The notes: generated by a model from the letters alone, not told the origin. Numbered from the stretch's first letter, positions 1-10,323 are shown. The stretch: 64,000 bases of DNA from Tritonibacter mobilis (GCF_001681715.1 NZ_LNWY01000006.1:62001-126000); one strand, 5' to 3'. Numbers and translations are program-made.

Positions 1-1613
1 GACAGATCCACACCAAATGCCCCACTGAGCGGTTGGTAATGCCCTGTGACATCTGCGGTGGCAGCACCCGACAGATCCAGCCCGGCAATGTCGGAAAAGC
101 GGGTCAGGTTTTCCGCCTCAAGCGCCAGTTCGGTTGCGATACGTACGTCGCCCTCGACGCCGTTAAATCTCAGTTCTCCCCGTGCGGCATATGTATCGCC
201 TTGCAGGTCGAGGTCACGGATCAGGAAATCCGCACCATCTTCGGTGGTCAGACGCGCACTCAGCGTCAGATCGCTGCCTGTTGCTGCCGCAAGGGCTGGA
301 TCTGCAAGAACAAATCCATTGAGACGGGCATCAAGGGCACCATCCAGCGCGAAACCTGCGCTTTGATCCAATTCGCCCGCGGCGCTGATGACAGCGCGTT
401 TGATGCTCATGTTCGGGGTGCGCAGGCTGTCGAGTTCTGCGTTGATGGTCCAGTTTTCGCCTTCGGGCTTTTTCAAATCCATGGTGACGGCAGCAACGGT
501 GGTGTCTGCGCCCGAAACCGGCAGGATCACAGCGGCTTGACCCTGCGGTGGCGTGATGGCGGCCTTGAGGTTGGCGGTCTGCAAGTTGCCACCCTCAAGC
601 AACAGCGCCCCGGTCATTTGCAATGCACGGGTGCGCAGGACGAGATTGTCCAGTTCAACGCCACCGGAAGCCAAGGTGCGCCCTTTCACGTTGGCGCGCA
701 GGCCGGGGCCAAAGAACGGGCGATAATCCGGTGGCAGGAGCGGGTCGATATTGCCGCCCAGATCAGCGGCGAATGCCAGTCCTGCCTCTGCGCCACCCGC
801 CACATCCGCAAATCCCGCGAGACTGACGGTGCCGGTGATCCGGTCGTTACCATTGGTGGCAAAACCGATGTCTGCGGTGAAATCGGCCAGTGGCCCTTCG
901 CCCTTTACCGCGAGGCTCAGATCCGGACGGCCGGGAAGGTCCATGACGGTCGACAACAGCCCGCCAGCTGCCTCGTTCAAGGCGAGATCCAGTGCCAGTT
1001 GCTCTGTCGAGTTTGCGAATGAGGCCTTCAGCGTCAATGCATCACCACGCCGGTCCAGCCGCGCGACGCGCAGGCTGGTATCCAATGCACCATCAGCGAG
1101 AGTCAGCGCGCCATTAACGGATAGGGCCGCTTCTTGCCCGGCAAGTTCCTCGCCCAGCAGGATTTCATTGGCTGAGATTTCGCCAATTTCCAGCGCTACG
1201 GGTAATTCAGGCAGTGAAAAGGGCGTGGCTTCTGGTGTGGGCAGGTCCGGGTCAGCAGGCAGCGATTTGGGGCTGCGCTCGACGATGATACGATCCGCCT
1301 TGAGGTGGTTCACAGAGAAACGTCCGCGCACCAATGCCAGACGATTCCAATCCAGTTCGGCCCCTTCCACTGTCAGCCAGACGCCGTCCTCGTCGGACAC
1401 TGTCAGTTTGGCGATCTTGGCTTGTGAGGAAAATGCGCCCTCCAGCCCCTGCACGCTAATGGCGCGGCTATCGCCGGAAAGCGTGTCCTCCAAGAACGAT
1501 ACCAGAAGGCCACCGGACTCGGAGGCGTCCTGCGCCATCAGGGACACCGGTGTCAGCGCGGTGCTGGCGGTCAGGCCGCCGATGACAATGAGGCTGCGGA
1601 ACTTATGTTTCAA
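1..1613 (-). CDS. tamB: TamB, translocation and assembly module subunit (N-terminal part, cut by window edge)
   Basis: This is the N-terminal 537 codons of a TamB-like protein; the rest lies beyond position 1. Reading the minus strand gives an N-terminal hydrophobic signal-anchor (LIVIGGLTA region) followed by long stretches of alternating beta-strand repeats rich in Leu, Asp, Gly and Ala, typical of the AsmA-like/DUF490 superfamily that bridges the inner and outer membranes. Its start overlaps the stop codon of tamA: a TTG at 1613 shares bases with the tamA TGA, so the two are translationally coupled. No better in-frame ATG is close by. TamB is known to work with TamA in inserting autotransporters and other outer-membrane proteins and in phospholipid transport. 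Family call is firm from context and composition; the TTG start is less certain. Confidence 0.85.
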   Translation of the reverse strand, partial: MKHKFRSLIVIGGLTASTALTPVSLMAQDASESGGLLVSFLEDTLSGDSRAISVQGLEGAFSSQAKIAKLTVSDEDGVWLTVEGAELDWNRLALVRGRFSVNHLKADRIIVERSPKSLPADPDLPTPEATPFSLPELPVALEIGEISANEILLGEELAGQEAALSVNGALTLADGALDTSLRVARLDRRGDALTLKASFANSTEQLALDLALNEAAGGLLSTVMDLPGRPDLSLAVKGEGPLADFTADIGFATNGNDRITGTVSLAGFADVAGGAEAGLAFAADLGGNIDPLLPPDYRPFFGPGLRANVKGRTLASGGVELDNLVLRTRALQMTGALLLEGGNLQTANLKAAITPPQGQAAVILPVSGADTTVAAVTMDLKKPEGENWTINAELDSLRTPNMSIKRAVISAAGELDQSAGFALDGALDARLNGFVLADPALAAATGSDLTLSARLTTEDGADFLIRDLDLQGDTYAARGELRFNGVEGDVRIATELALEAENLTRFSDIAGLDLSGAATADVTGHYQPLSGAFGVDL

Positions 1614-3442
1614 AACGCCTGTCCTATGCCAATGTAAAACTGCAAGCCGTCGTCAGTGTCGCCAGAAACGGGCATCGCAAGATCCAGTCGGATGGGGCCA
1701 ATCCCGGTTACATCGTAGCGCAGGCCGATCCCGGCACCCGCATGATATTCGCTGTCGCCACTGATAAAGCTGTTCTGGTCTACAAACCCTACATCATAAA
1801 AGCCCACCAGCGAGATGCTGTCGGTGATACGCCCGCGCACCTCGCCGGAAAGGGCGAGGTAGGACCGCCCGCCAGCGGTGCCACCGGGCGTGTCGATGCC
1901 AAGCGACTGATATTCTTGCCCCCGCACGGACCCGGCCCCGCCCGAAAAATAGAGGAAGGTTGGTGATACATCACTGGGGTCAGGACCAACAATGGATCCC
2001 AGTTGCACCCGCCCCGCGAGCACCACGCGATCAGAACTGCCAAGCGCCTTATAACCACGCGCGTCGATATTGATCTGCACACCCGGATCGCCACCGGAAA
2101 TCCCGACAAAGGGGACGATTTCCCCGTCCAGATAATACCCGGAAGTTGGGTTGGTCTTGATGTCGCGCTTGTCTTTTTCGCCCCGCAGACGCGCAGCGAG
2201 GTATTTAAACTCGCGGTTATTGCCATAGGCGTCATCTGCTTTCACGTAGCGCAACCCCAGAGCGCCCTCGACGAAGGTTGTATCGGAGACCGTGCGCCGC
2301 ACCCCGATGGCTGCGGTTGCGCTGCGGGCCGAATAATGCTCCTCACGCAGTTGTTCGAGTGCGCCGACATAAAACAGGGTTCGGTCTGTCCCAAGAGCGG
2401 CGGGGCGGTCAAGGCGAGCAGTGATGCTGCTGTCGATGTCGCTGGTGCCAATACCGCTGACCGACAGATCGATTTTCAAACGTTCCGCAGCCCCAAACAG
2501 GTTGCGGTGCATCCAACTGGTGCTCAGTTCCATCGCCTCGGACGAAGAAATCTCCACCCCAAAGGTGAAACGACGTTTGGGCAGATCTTCTACTTCGGCG
2601 ATGAAATCGAGCGATCCATCTGGGTTCGGGGTTTCGGCCTGTCGTAGCGCAACGGTTGAAAATGCGCCGGTACGACGCAGGCGATTGGCCGCCTTGGCAA
2701 CGAGGTCAGGGTGATACGTGTGCCCGGTTGCAAAACCTGCAATGCGCTGCATGGCCTCACGTCGCACGTCAGACTCGCCTTTTATCCTGAGCTTGCCCAA
2801 GCGCAGTTGCGGTCCCGGTGCGATCCGGAGTTCTGCGTCCAGCCGATGTTTGACGGCATCTGCAGTGATCGACTGGCTGGCCAGTTCAGCCTTGGCGTGG
2901 CCCGCACGATCCCATGCGCTCAGGCCTGCGGTCGCGGCTTCCTGAATAGCGCCGGTGCTGGCCGGTTGTCCGGGTGCAAAATTTTCAGGCAAGGTGGCCG
3001 TAGCGCCCGTCGGCAAAGGAGCAACCTCCGCGCGGCCAAACACAAATGCAGGCCCCGGATCGACGGTGATGGCGATATCTTTGATGGCCTTGGGCGGGTT
3101 GAGCAAGTTGATTGCTGCGGCCTCGCGACCATCAATTCGGATGTTCACCACCGGTGCAAAATACCCGGCATCATAGAGCACCTGCACCAACGTGCGATAA
3201 TCAGACAGAGAGGCGGCGATGACTTCTTGAATTTCTGAGTTGCTGCCAAGTCCCAGTGCTGCGCTGGACGCACGCAACCGGTCGGTGAGGTCCTCAGTTG
3301 CTTTGGGGGCGGTGAGATTTGCCTCAAGCGCAATCAACGGGGCCGTATGCAATGCTGCGCTAAAGCCGATTGCCAGTGAAAGAGGACGCAGGGCGCGACA
3401 CAGGGTCAATGCGGTCCGGCGCGAATGGCGAAAGCTGATCAT
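1610..3442 (-). CDS. tamA: TamA, Omp85-family outer membrane assembly factor
   Basis: A 610-residue protein with a signal peptide (about residues 1-40, ending near LIALEA), POTRA domains in the N-terminal half, and a C-terminal 16-strand barrel domain of the bacterial surface antigen/Omp85 type. The barrel contains the family VRGQE motif and the chain ends in a terminal aromatic, QAF, as expected for an outer-membrane beta-barrel signal. I chose the ATG at 3442 because GGAGA lies seven bases upstream and the signal peptide then begins with MISFRHSRR; an upstream TTG at 3463 would add seven residues and has no good ribosome site. Followed directly by tamB with overlapping stop and start, giving a tamA-tamB operon. 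Confidence 0.93.
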   Translation of the reverse strand: MISFRHSRRTALTLCRALRPLSLAIGFSAALHTAPLIALEANLTAPKATEDLTDRLRASSAALGLGSNSEIQEVIAASLSDYRTLVQVLYDAGYFAPVVNIRIDGREAAAINLLNPPKAIKDIAITVDPGPAFVFGRAEVAPLPTGATATLPENFAPGQPASTGAIQEAATAGLSAWDRAGHAKAELASQSITADAVKHRLDAELRIAPGPQLRLGKLRIKGESDVRREAMQRIAGFATGHTYHPDLVAKAANRLRRTGAFSTVALRQAETPNPDGSLDFIAEVEDLPKRRFTFGVEISSSEAMELSTSWMHRNLFGAAERLKIDLSVSGIGTSDIDSSITARLDRPAALGTDRTLFYVGALEQLREEHYSARSATAAIGVRRTVSDTTFVEGALGLRYVKADDAYGNNREFKYLAARLRGEKDKRDIKTNPTSGYYLDGEIVPFVGISGGDPGVQINIDARGYKALGSSDRVVLAGRVQLGSIVGPDPSDVSPTFLYFSGGAGSVRGQEYQSLGIDTPGGTAGGRSYLALSGEVRGRITDSISLVGFYDVGFVDQNSFISGDSEYHAGAGIGLRYDVTGIGPIRLDLAMPVSGDTDDGLQFYIGIGQAF

Positions 3443-3614
3443 GAAGTCTCCGGCAGCGGGCAATCGTATGAACTGTTGGGCCGCGGTTGGCTAAAACCGG
3501 CGCACGGCATATGCGTTTGACGCTACACGCTTGACCTGCGCCGTAAAACCTCCGCCCGCAGAATGGTTCTACGTGAGGTTGCGATGTGGGCCTGTGGTGG
3601 CGGAAATTTGCCGA

Positions 3615-4604
3615 TCACGCGCCTGAGTGCATGGCGCGCGCCACATCTAGCATACGGGCCGAAAACCCCCACTCGTTGTCGTACCAGCCAAAAGTCCGCA
3701 ATTGTTGACCACCGACCATGCGGGCCTCTGGTGCGGCGATGATCAGCGACTCTGGACGCGCGCGCAGATCGGAGGAGACCAGAGGTTGTTCGGTCCAGCC
3801 GAGAATGGGGGAATGCGCGGCGGCGTCTTTGAGCGCAGCCAGCAAGCGTGCCTCTTCCCAGTCGCTTTGGAGGGAGGCCACCAGATCCACCGCAGAGACA
3901 CTGGCGGTGGGAACCCGCACAGCCGCGCCCGAAATGCGCCCGGCCAGATGGGGTAGGACAACATCGATCAGATGCGTGGCAGAGGTTGTGGTGGGCACCA
4001 TGGACTGCGCGCCACCACGCGATCTGGCGAAATCACCGCGCGGGGTGTCCACCATAGGTTGGGAGTTGGTATAGCAATGGATCGTCGTCATGTGACCGGT
4101 TTCAATCCCCGCGACCTCATCGACCAGTTGCACAAGACCGGCCACCGCATTGGTGGTGCAGGACGCATTTGACACGATCTGCGCACCGGCGAGCGCATCA
4201 TCATTCACACCATAGACCACAGTGACCTCCGCCGCAGGGGAAGGCCCGGAAATCAGGACTTTGCTCGCTCCGGCCGTTAGGCCACGTTCTGCCAGATCCG
4301 TGGTGCGCGCGATGCCAGTACATTCCATCAGGAGATCAACGCCAGAGAGGTCCAGATTGGTCACATTGGCTTGCTGATGGAGCGGGATACGCCTCCCATC
4401 AATACAGAGCGCACCGTCGTCCAGCGAGACTTCGCCGGGGTAGGGGCCAAATGTACTGTCGTATTGAAACAGATAGGCGCACATCTCAGGATCGGTGATG
4501 TCGTTGATGCAAGCCACCTCAATCCCGGAGCCACGTGGGCTGGTCAGGATCTGACGTAAGATCGTGCGGCCAATACGGCCGAATCCGTTGATCACTATCT
4601 TCAT
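3615..4604 (-). CDS. gap: Glyceraldehyde-3-phosphate dehydrogenase family protein (type I fold)
   Basis: 329 residues, the usual GAPDH length. The NAD-binding start MKIVINGFGRIGR, the catalytic segment SNASCTTNA with the nucleophile at Cys149, the phosphate-site RVPTASVSAVDL and the C-terminal WYDNEWGFS are all present. The reading frame extends 33 codons upstream, but the family start is the ATG at 4604. After the catalytic region the sequence reads HCYTNSQPMVD and ARSRGGAQSMVPTTTSATH, closer to GapB/Gap2 or erythrose-4-phosphate dehydrogenase-like branches than to the main glycolytic type, so the preferred substrate and NAD versus NADP use are open. It stands alone, divergent from the riboswitch-controlled gcv operon. 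GAPDH membership is certain; physiological role is inferred. Confidence 0.88.
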   Translation of the reverse strand: MKIVINGFGRIGRTILRQILTSPRGSGIEVACINDITDPEMCAYLFQYDSTFGPYPGEVSLDDGALCIDGRRIPLHQQANVTNLDLSGVDLLMECTGIARTTDLAERGLTAGASKVLISGPSPAAEVTVVYGVNDDALAGAQIVSNASCTTNAVAGLVQLVDEVAGIETGHMTTIHCYTNSQPMVDTPRGDFARSRGGAQSMVPTTTSATHLIDVVLPHLAGRISGAAVRVPTASVSAVDLVASLQSDWEEARLLAALKDAAAHSPILGWTEQPLVSSDLRARPESLIIAAPEARMVGGQQLRTFGWYDNEWGFSARMLDVARAMHSGA

Positions 4605-4762
4605 GCACAAAGCTATGGCAGCGCTTTTTGCGTCCGGCAATCCACCCGCACAATAATGCGTATCGCTTGATACAATTGCCTTGGTGGCAAAATAGGTAAC
4701 CATTTGCGACAGGATGGGGACCGATTCCGTCTTGCGTCAGATGCGGCCCGCTGGTAGCGTCC

Positions 4763-4945
4763 GCCGCAGTACATGGGAGAACCGATCCAAGGCGTCACAG
4801 GCCGAGGAATTCGGTGCCGAAGGAGCAACCGCCCCGGAAACTCTCAGGCCAAAAGGACCGTGTGCGCGTAACTACTCTGGAGAGGGCCCGGCCAGACCGG
4901 GACGCCGAAGGGATAACGATCTCAGGCGAAGGGACAGAGGGGGCA
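4763..4945 (+). promoter_or_regulatory. Tandem glycine riboswitch (gcvT motif, two aptamers)
   Basis: Two consecutive copies of the conserved glycine aptamer core sit upstream of gcvT. Aptamer 1 (about 4763-4866) has GGGAGA, then GCCGAAGGAGCAA, then CTCTCAGGCCAAAAGGACCG. Aptamer 2 (about 4872-4945) has CTCTGGAGAG, then GCCGAAGGGAT, then CTCAGGCGAAGGGACAGAG. These are the textbook conserved blocks of the gcvT RNA motif, and the short linker between the aptamers is typical of the tandem arrangement. It ends about 110 bases before the gcvT start. I see no clear terminator stem with a U-run between the second aptamer and gcvT, so control may be at translation or by transcript stability. This explains most of the 450-base stretch between the gap and gcvT starts; the remaining 5' part presumably holds the two divergent promoters. 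Confidence 0.95.
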
Positions 4946-5056
4946 TCAAAGCGCGCAGGCGGAGCCTGTGCAAAACCTTGGATGCCGGATGCCAAACGAC
5001 GCGTTGACATGTTGTGATTTGACCGCACCGGCCGCAGACGCGGAAGGCAGGCCGAA

Positions 5057-6181
5057 ATGTCGGATCTGAAGACCACCCCCCTTACTGAATTGCACGAAAG
5101 CCTCGGGGCCAAGATGGTGCCCTTTGCAGGCTATTCCATGCCCGTGCAATATCCGCTGGGGATCATGAAGGAACACACCCATACGCGCGAAAAGGCCGGG
5201 CTTTTTGATGTCAGCCACATGGGGCAGGTGATCCTGCGCGGTGAGAGCTACGAGGCCGTCGCAAACGCCTTTGAAAAACTGGTGCCGATGGATGTGCTGG
5301 GGCTTTCTGAGGGGCGTCAGCGCTATGGTCTGTTTACGAATGATGCTGGCGGCATCGAGGATGATCTGATGTTTGCCAACCGTGGCGACCATCTGTTTGT
5401 CGTCGTGAACGCCGCCTGCAAAGACGCCGACATCGCCCGTATGAAAGCCGCACTGGAACCTGAAATCAGCGTCGAGCCAGTCACCGACCGTGCGCTTGTG
5501 GCCCTGCAAGGCCCCGCTGCCGAGGCGGCACTGGAGGCGTTGGTGCCCGGTGTTGCGGCGATGAAATTCATGGATGTGGCGACACTTGACTATGCGGGGG
5601 CCGAGCTGTGGATTTCGCGGTCCGGCTACACCGGCGAAGACGGGTATGAAATCTCCGTACCCGAGGCAGTGGCGGCGCAGTTTGCCAGTGCGCTGCTGGA
5701 GCAGCCCGACGTTGAGGCGATCGGCCTTGGTGCGCGGGACTCGCTGCGGCTTGAGGGTGGTCTTTGCCTTTATGGCCACGACATCGACACCGAAACGCGC
5801 CCGTTTGAGGCCGCACTGGGCTGGGCCATCCAGAAGGTACGTCGCCCGGATGGCGACCGCGCGGGCGGCTTTCCCGGTGCGGATGCGGTCTTTGCCGATC
5901 TCGGCGGGAATGCTCCGCGCAAGCGTGTGGGACTGAAGCCCGAAGGTCGCGCGCCGATGCGCGAAGGCGTTGTGCTTTATGCCGCTGCCGAAGGGGGCGC
6001 GCCGATCGGTACCATAACCTCTGGTGGCTTTGGTCCAACCGTGGGCGGCCCTGTCGCTATGGGCTATGTAACGGCAGAGCACGCAGCCCTTGAGACCCAG
6101 ATATTCGGTGAGCTGCGCGGCAAGCGCGTGCCGGTCACCGTCGCAAAACTGCCCTTTGTGGCAGCCAACTTTAAACGCTGA
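5057..6181 (+). CDS. gcvT: Glycine cleavage system T protein (aminomethyltransferase)
   Basis: 374 residues. Transfers the methylene group from the aminomethyl-lipoyl arm of GcvH to tetrahydrofolate, releasing ammonia and making 5,10-methylene-THF. The N-terminus [20 protein letters not shown], the FDVSHMGQ motif, the [13 protein letters not shown] region and the [17 protein letters not shown] motif are those of GcvT rather than sarcosine or dimethylglycine dehydrogenase domains. AGGCAGG lies just before the ATG at 5057. First gene of gcvT-gcvH-gcvP under the upstream glycine riboswitch, so induced by glycine. Confidence 0.96.
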   Translation: MSDLKTTPLTELHESLGAKMVPFAGYSMPVQYPLGIMKEHTHTREKAGLFDVSHMGQVILRGESYEAVANAFEKLVPMDVLGLSEGRQRYGLFTNDAGGIEDDLMFANRGDHLFVVVNAACKDADIARMKAALEPEISVEPVTDRALVALQGPAAEAALEALVPGVAAMKFMDVATLDYAGAELWISRSGYTGEDGYEISVPEAVAAQFASALLEQPDVEAIGLGARDSLRLEGGLCLYGHDIDTETRPFEAALGWAIQKVRRPDGDRAGGFPGADAVFADLGGNAPRKRVGLKPEGRAPMREGVVLYAAAEGGAPIGTITSGGFGPTVGGPVAMGYVTAEHAALETQIFGELRGKRVPVTVAKLPFVAANFKR

Positions 6182-6224
6182 ACACCCGTCCCCGAAAAGA
6201 ACGGCCAACACAGGAAGAGAACCC

Positions 6225-6584
6225 ATGAAATATACCGAAGAACACGAATGGCTGCAGGTCGAAGGCGAGATCGTGACCGTTGGCATCACCGCGCACGCGG
6301 CAGAGCAACTGGGCGATGTGGTCTTTGTTGAACTGCCCGAAGTCGGCAGCGAAGTCTCCAAAGACGATGAGATCGTGGTGATCGAATCCGTCAAAGCGGC
6401 CTCCGACATTCTTGCGCCTCTGGACGGTGAAGTTGTCGAAGTGAACGAGGCCATCGTGGACGCGCCCTCCAAGGTCAATGACGACCCTGAAGGCGAGGCG
6501 TGGTTCTTCAAGCTCAAGGTCTCCGACATGTCTCCGATGGACGACTACATGGACGAAGCCGGCTACAAAGACTTCATCGGCTGA
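6225..6584 (+). CDS. gcvH: Glycine cleavage system H protein (lipoyl carrier)
   Basis: 119 residues, normal for GcvH. The lipoylation motif IESVKAASD places the modified lysine at Lys57. It carries the aminomethyl group made by GcvP to GcvT and the dihydrolipoyl arm to lipoamide dehydrogenase. The open frame extends upstream inside gcvT, but the family start MKYTEEHEW at 6225 has AGGAAGAG nine bases upstream, so I used it. It lies 43 bases after gcvT and is followed by a terminator-like hairpin before gcvP. Confidence 0.96.
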   Translation: MKYTEEHEWLQVEGEIVTVGITAHAAEQLGDVVFVELPEVGSEVSKDDEIVVIESVKAASDILAPLDGEVVEVNEAIVDAPSKVNDDPEGEAWFFKLKVSDMSPMDDYMDEAGYKDFIG

Positions 6585-6590
6585 TGTTTC

Positions 6591-6625
6591 CGGGCCCGCC
6601 GCCATCCGGCGCGGGCCCGTCTTTT
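6591..6625 (+). terminator. Terminator-like hairpin between gcvH and gcvP
   Basis: Arms CGGGCCCGC (6591-6599) and GCGGGCCCG (6611-6619) are perfectly complementary, with a small inner GCC/GGC pairing, followed by TCTTTT. This has the form of an intrinsic terminator, yet gcvP follows in the same direction 93 bases later. It could lower gcvP expression relative to gcvTH or shield the 3' end of the gcvTH message. Confidence 0.7.
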
Positions 6626-6711
6626 ACCTGCGAGGGCATCACCGGGCGCGCCCGACCCGTTGTTGCATGCCTTTGATCCCGAGATCTGACAGACCCTGAA
6701 GGAGGCAAAAG

Positions 6712-9561
6712 ATGCCTTTCGAACCGACAGATTACCTTCCCTATGATTTTGCCAATCGGCGTCACATCGGCCCCTCGCCCGAGGAAATGGCCGAGATGCT
6801 CAAGGTGGTTGGTGCCGACAGCCTTGATGCGCTGATCGACGAGACCGTGCCGAAATCCATCCGTTTGAAAACGGCGCTGGACTTTGGTCGCCCGATGTCC
6901 GAGCGCGAGTTGCTGTTTCACATGCGTGAGGTCGCAGGCAAGAACAAGATGATGACCTCGCTGATCGGTCAGGGCTATCACGGCACCGTGACCCCGCCCG
7001 CGATCCAGCGCAACATTTTGGAAAATCCCGCGTGGTACACGGCCTATACGCCCTACCAGCCCGAGATCTCGCAGGGTCGCCTTGAGGCGCTGTTGAACTT
7101 CCAGACGATGATTTCGGATCTCACCGGTCTGGAGATCGCCAACGCATCGCTGCTGGACGAGGCAACCGCCTGCGCCGAAGCGATGACCATGGCGGAGCGC
7201 GTGTCCAAGTCGAAGGCAAAGGCCTTCTTTGTGGACCGCGACTGCCACCCGCAGAACATCGCGGTGGTAAAAACCCGCGCCGAACCGCTGGGGATCGAGG
7301 TGATCGTTGGCAACCCCGACAAGATGGACCCCGAAGCGGTCTTTGGTGCGCTGTTCCAGTATCCGGGCACCTATGGCCATGTGCGTGACTTCACCGATCA
7401 CATCGCCAAGCTGCATGAGCACAAGGGCATCGCCGTTGTTTCGGCCGACCCGATGTCGCTGACTCTGTTGAAAGAGCCGGGCGCGATGGGGGCGGATATC
7501 GCAGTTGGCTCCACCCAGCGTTTTGGCGTGCCGGTGGGCGCAGGTGGACCGCACGCAGCCTATATGGCGACCAAGGACGCCTATAAACGCAACATGCCGG
7601 GCCGCATCGTCGGCGTGTCTGTCGACGCACATGGCAACAAAGCCTATCGCTTGTCGCTGCAGACGCGCGAACAGCATATTCGCCGCGAAAAGGCGACCTC
7701 CAACGTCTGCACCGCGCAGGCGCTGCTGGCGGTAATGGCGTCGATGTATGCAGTTTTCCATGGCCCCAAAGGTCTGCAGGCAATCGCGCAGCGCATTCAT
7801 CGCAAGGCCGTGCGTCTGGCCAAAGGTCTTGAGGAAGCAGGCTTCAAAGTTGACCCGCAGGCGTTCTTTGACACCATCACCGTGGATGTCGGCCCGCTGC
7901 AGGCGGCGGTGATGAAATCCGCCGTTGATGAGGGCATCAACCTGCGTCGCGTGGGTGAAACCCGTGTGGGGATCTCTGTCGATGAGACCACGCGCCCCGA
8001 GACCATCGAGGCGGTCTGGCGTGCCTTTGGCATCGTGCGCGCAGATGACAATTTCAGCCCCGAGTACCGGGTGCCTGAGAACATGCACCGCAAGACGGAA
8101 TATCTGACGCATCCTATCTTCCACATGAACCGGGCCGAGACCGAGATGATGCGCTACATGCGTCGCCTCGCGGACCGCGATCTGGCGCTGGACCGGGCGA
8201 TGATCCCTCTTGGCTCCTGCACCATGAAGCTGAACGCGGCGGCGGAAATGATGCCGCTGAGCTGGCCGGAGTTTTCGACCATCCACCCCTTCGCACCTGC
8301 GGATCAGCAGGAAGGCTATGGCGAACTGGTCACCGATCTGTCCTCGAAGCTCTGCGATATCACCGGCTATGATGCGATCTCCATGCAGCCGAACTCCGGC
8401 GCGCAGGGGGAATATGCGGGACTGCTGACCATCGCTGCCTATCATAAGGCGCGCGGTGAGGGGCATCGCAACATCTGTCTGATCCCGATGAGCGCCCATG
8501 GTACCAACCCGGCGTCGGCGCAGATGGTGGGCTGGAAAGTGGTTCCGGTAAAGTCCGACGAAAAGGGCGATATCGACCTTGAGGACTTCCGCGCCAAAGC
8601 AGAAAAACATGCCGAGCACCTTGCGGGCTGCATGATCACCTATCCCTCGACCCATGGTGTGTTTGAGGAAACAGTGCATGAGGTTTGCAAGATCACCCAT
8701 GAATCGGGCGGTCAGGTTTATATTGATGGTGCCAATATGAACGCCATGGTGGGCCTCAGCCGCCCGGGCGATCTGGGCGGTGACGTCAGCCACCTGAACC
8801 TGCACAAGACCTTTGCCATCCCGCACGGCGGCGGCGGCCCCGGCATGGGACCGATCGGGGTGAAATCGCACCTGATCGAGCATCTGCCGGGCCATCCGGA
8901 AACCGGCGGCGTTGAGGGGCCGGTGTCGGCGGCACCTCTGGGGTCGGCCTCGATCCTGACCATCTCCTGGGCCTATTGCCTGATGATGGGCGGCGCGGGC
9001 CTGACGCAGGCGACCAAGGTGGCGATCCTGTCGGCGAACTACCTCGCGAAGCGACTCGAAGGGGCCTATGACGTCCTCTATAAGGGGCCGACCGGCCGGG
9101 TTGCGCATGAGTGCATTCTGGATACCCGTCCCTTTGCCGACAGTGCGGATGTGACCGTTGACGATGTGGCCAAGCGCCTGATGGACAGCGGTTTCCATGC
9201 GCCGACCATGAGCTGGCCGGTTGCGGGCACGTTGATGGTGGAGCCGACGGAATCGGAAACCAAAGCTGAGCTGGACCGTTTCATTGAGGCGATGCTGTCA
9301 ATACGCGACGAGATCAAGGCCGTCGAAGCAGGCGAGATGCCGCGCGAAAACAACGCGCTGAAGAACGCCCCGCACACGATGGAAGATCTGGTGAAAGACT
9401 GGGATCGCCCCTATTCGCGCGAACAGGGCTGCTTCCCTCCGGGGGCCTTCCGCGTCGACAAATATTGGCCGCCGGTCAACCGCGTCGACAATGTCTACGG
9501 CGACCGCCATCTGGTGTGCACCTGCCCACCGATGGACGACTACGCCGAAGCGGCAGAGTAA
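6712..9561 (+). CDS. gcvP: Glycine dehydrogenase (decarboxylating), single-chain P protein
   Basis: 949 residues, the single-polypeptide form seen in most Proteobacteria rather than the split P1/P2 form. It decarboxylates glycine with pyridoxal phosphate and loads the aminomethyl group onto GcvH. The N-terminal half begins [15 protein letters not shown]; the C-terminal half has the PLP-lysine motif [18 protein letters not shown] with Lys699, and [15 protein letters not shown] lies near the domain junction. AAGGAGG precedes the ATG. Last gene of the gcv operon, followed by a strong terminator. Long open frames on the opposite strand here are shadows. Confidence 0.97.
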   Translation: MPFEPTDYLPYDFANRRHIGPSPEEMAEMLKVVGADSLDALIDETVPKSIRLKTALDFGRPMSERELLFHMREVAGKNKMMTSLIGQGYHGTVTPPAIQRNILENPAWYTAYTPYQPEISQGRLEALLNFQTMISDLTGLEIANASLLDEATACAEAMTMAERVSKSKAKAFFVDRDCHPQNIAVVKTRAEPLGIEVIVGNPDKMDPEAVFGALFQYPGTYGHVRDFTDHIAKLHEHKGIAVVSADPMSLTLLKEPGAMGADIAVGSTQRFGVPVGAGGPHAAYMATKDAYKRNMPGRIVGVSVDAHGNKAYRLSLQTREQHIRREKATSNVCTAQALLAVMASMYAVFHGPKGLQAIAQRIHRKAVRLAKGLEEAGFKVDPQAFFDTITVDVGPLQAAVMKSAVDEGINLRRVGETRVGISVDETTRPETIEAVWRAFGIVRADDNFSPEYRVPENMHRKTEYLTHPIFHMNRAETEMMRYMRRLADRDLALDRAMIPLGSCTMKLNAAAEMMPLSWPEFSTIHPFAPADQQEGYGELVTDLSSKLCDITGYDAISMQPNSGAQGEYAGLLTIAAYHKARGEGHRNICLIPMSAHGTNPASAQMVGWKVVPVKSDEKGDIDLEDFRAKAEKHAEHLAGCMITYPSTHGVFEETVHEVCKITHESGGQVYIDGANMNAMVGLSRPGDLGGDVSHLNLHKTFAIPHGGGGPGMGPIGVKSHLIEHLPGHPETGGVEGPVSAAPLGSASILTISWAYCLMMGGAGLTQATKVAILSANYLAKRLEGAYDVLYKGPTGRVAHECILDTRPFADSADVTVDDVAKRLMDSGFHAPTMSWPVAGTLMVEPTESETKAELDRFIEAMLSIRDEIKAVEAGEMPRENNALKNAPHTMEDLVKDWDRPYSREQGCFPPGAFRVDKYWPPVNRVDNVYGDRHLVCTCPPMDDYAEAAE

Positions 9562-9596
9562 CACCCTCACCACATAGCGGTCTGTGATCGCTCCCG

Positions 9597-9627
9597 CAAA
9601 GCCCTCCCCTCCGGGAGGGCTTTGTTC
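9597..9627 (+). terminator. Intrinsic terminator of the gcv operon
   Basis: CAAAGCCCTCCC (9597-9608) and GGGAGGGCTTTG (9613-9624) form a perfect 12-bp stem with a CTCC loop 35 bases after the gcvP stop, followed by a short T-rich tail. Confidence 0.88.
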
Positions 9628-9791
9628 GTCTGCAGCCACGCCATGCGTCCATCCTATGGGAGAGGTAAGTACGACCTTCGCAGCGGTGAGCTATCCTCCT
9701 GCGCGCGCCGGAGACGACGCTATTTCAGTGACCGAATTGAAAATTTTCTTAAAATGGAGAGAACATAATTTGTGCGACCGAAAGAAAATCC

Positions 9792-10184
9792 ATGAACCCT
9801 GTCACCGCCGACCTTGGGGTCTACCGCATGTTGCGGGGCCATACGCAGGGTGTCGTTCCGTCGCATAAATCCCTGCGGGAGCAGAATGCCCCGCAGGAAG
9901 CAGGGGACGCTTTGACGACTGGCAAGTCAAGGGGGATGGCATTCGCCATACAGCGCGAGCAAGCGTTGAACCAGCAGGAATTCGTCCTACACGACCCTGA
10001 TTTAAAACAGAAATCTGTTACAGTCATCGAACATGAAGATATAACGTCGAGCTGCGCAGGCAGCATTGCGCAATCCCGGTATTTACAAGGTCTCATATCG
10101 GGTAGCGTTGAAGGGCCGATCCCGATGAGTGCCTTGATCGCGCGCCAGAACTATGAACGCGCAAAAAAGATACTGGCTCCGTAG
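9792..10184 (+). CDS. Hypothetical protein, orphan
   Basis: 130 residues (MNPVTADLGVYRML to ERAKKILAP) that I do not recognise. No signal peptide, membrane segment or known motif is visible; the middle is polar (RGMAFAIQREQALNQQEF) and it has a single cysteine. The ribosome site is weak (GAAAGAAAATCC before the ATG) and the DNA just upstream is noticeably AT-rich (9725-9790) compared with its neighbours. The 230 bases between gcvP and this frame hold the gcv terminator, then nothing I recognise apart from a short AT-rich palindrome GAAAATTTTC. It may be a real lineage-specific gene or a chance frame; another short frame overlaps it on the minus strand. Confidence 0.45.
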   Translation: MNPVTADLGVYRMLRGHTQGVVPSHKSLREQNAPQEAGDALTTGKSRGMAFAIQREQALNQQEFVLHDPDLKQKSVTVIEHEDITSSCAGSIAQSRYLQGLISGSVEGPIPMSALIARQNYERAKKILAP

Positions 10185-10323
10185 CGATAGGCGATCTCCT
10201 GTGTCTGGATGAAATACCTAAAAGCCTATTGACCGCGCCCGAAGCCACGTTTTCTCAAGTATAATTCCTTTGACCCCCAAATTGGGAAGTCTCGACCCGA
10301 CACGCAGGTGGAAAGGAACTGAG

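Noticed and set aside
4946-6529. 527-codon minus-strand frame across gcvT and gcvH
   Set aside because: It spans two certain genes and the riboswitch tail; no family features.
6574-9198. 874-codon open frame on the minus strand across gcvP
   Set aside because: It is a shadow of gcvP caused by GC-rich codon use; its protein is Arg/His-rich, has no family look, and gcvP on the other strand is unmistakable.
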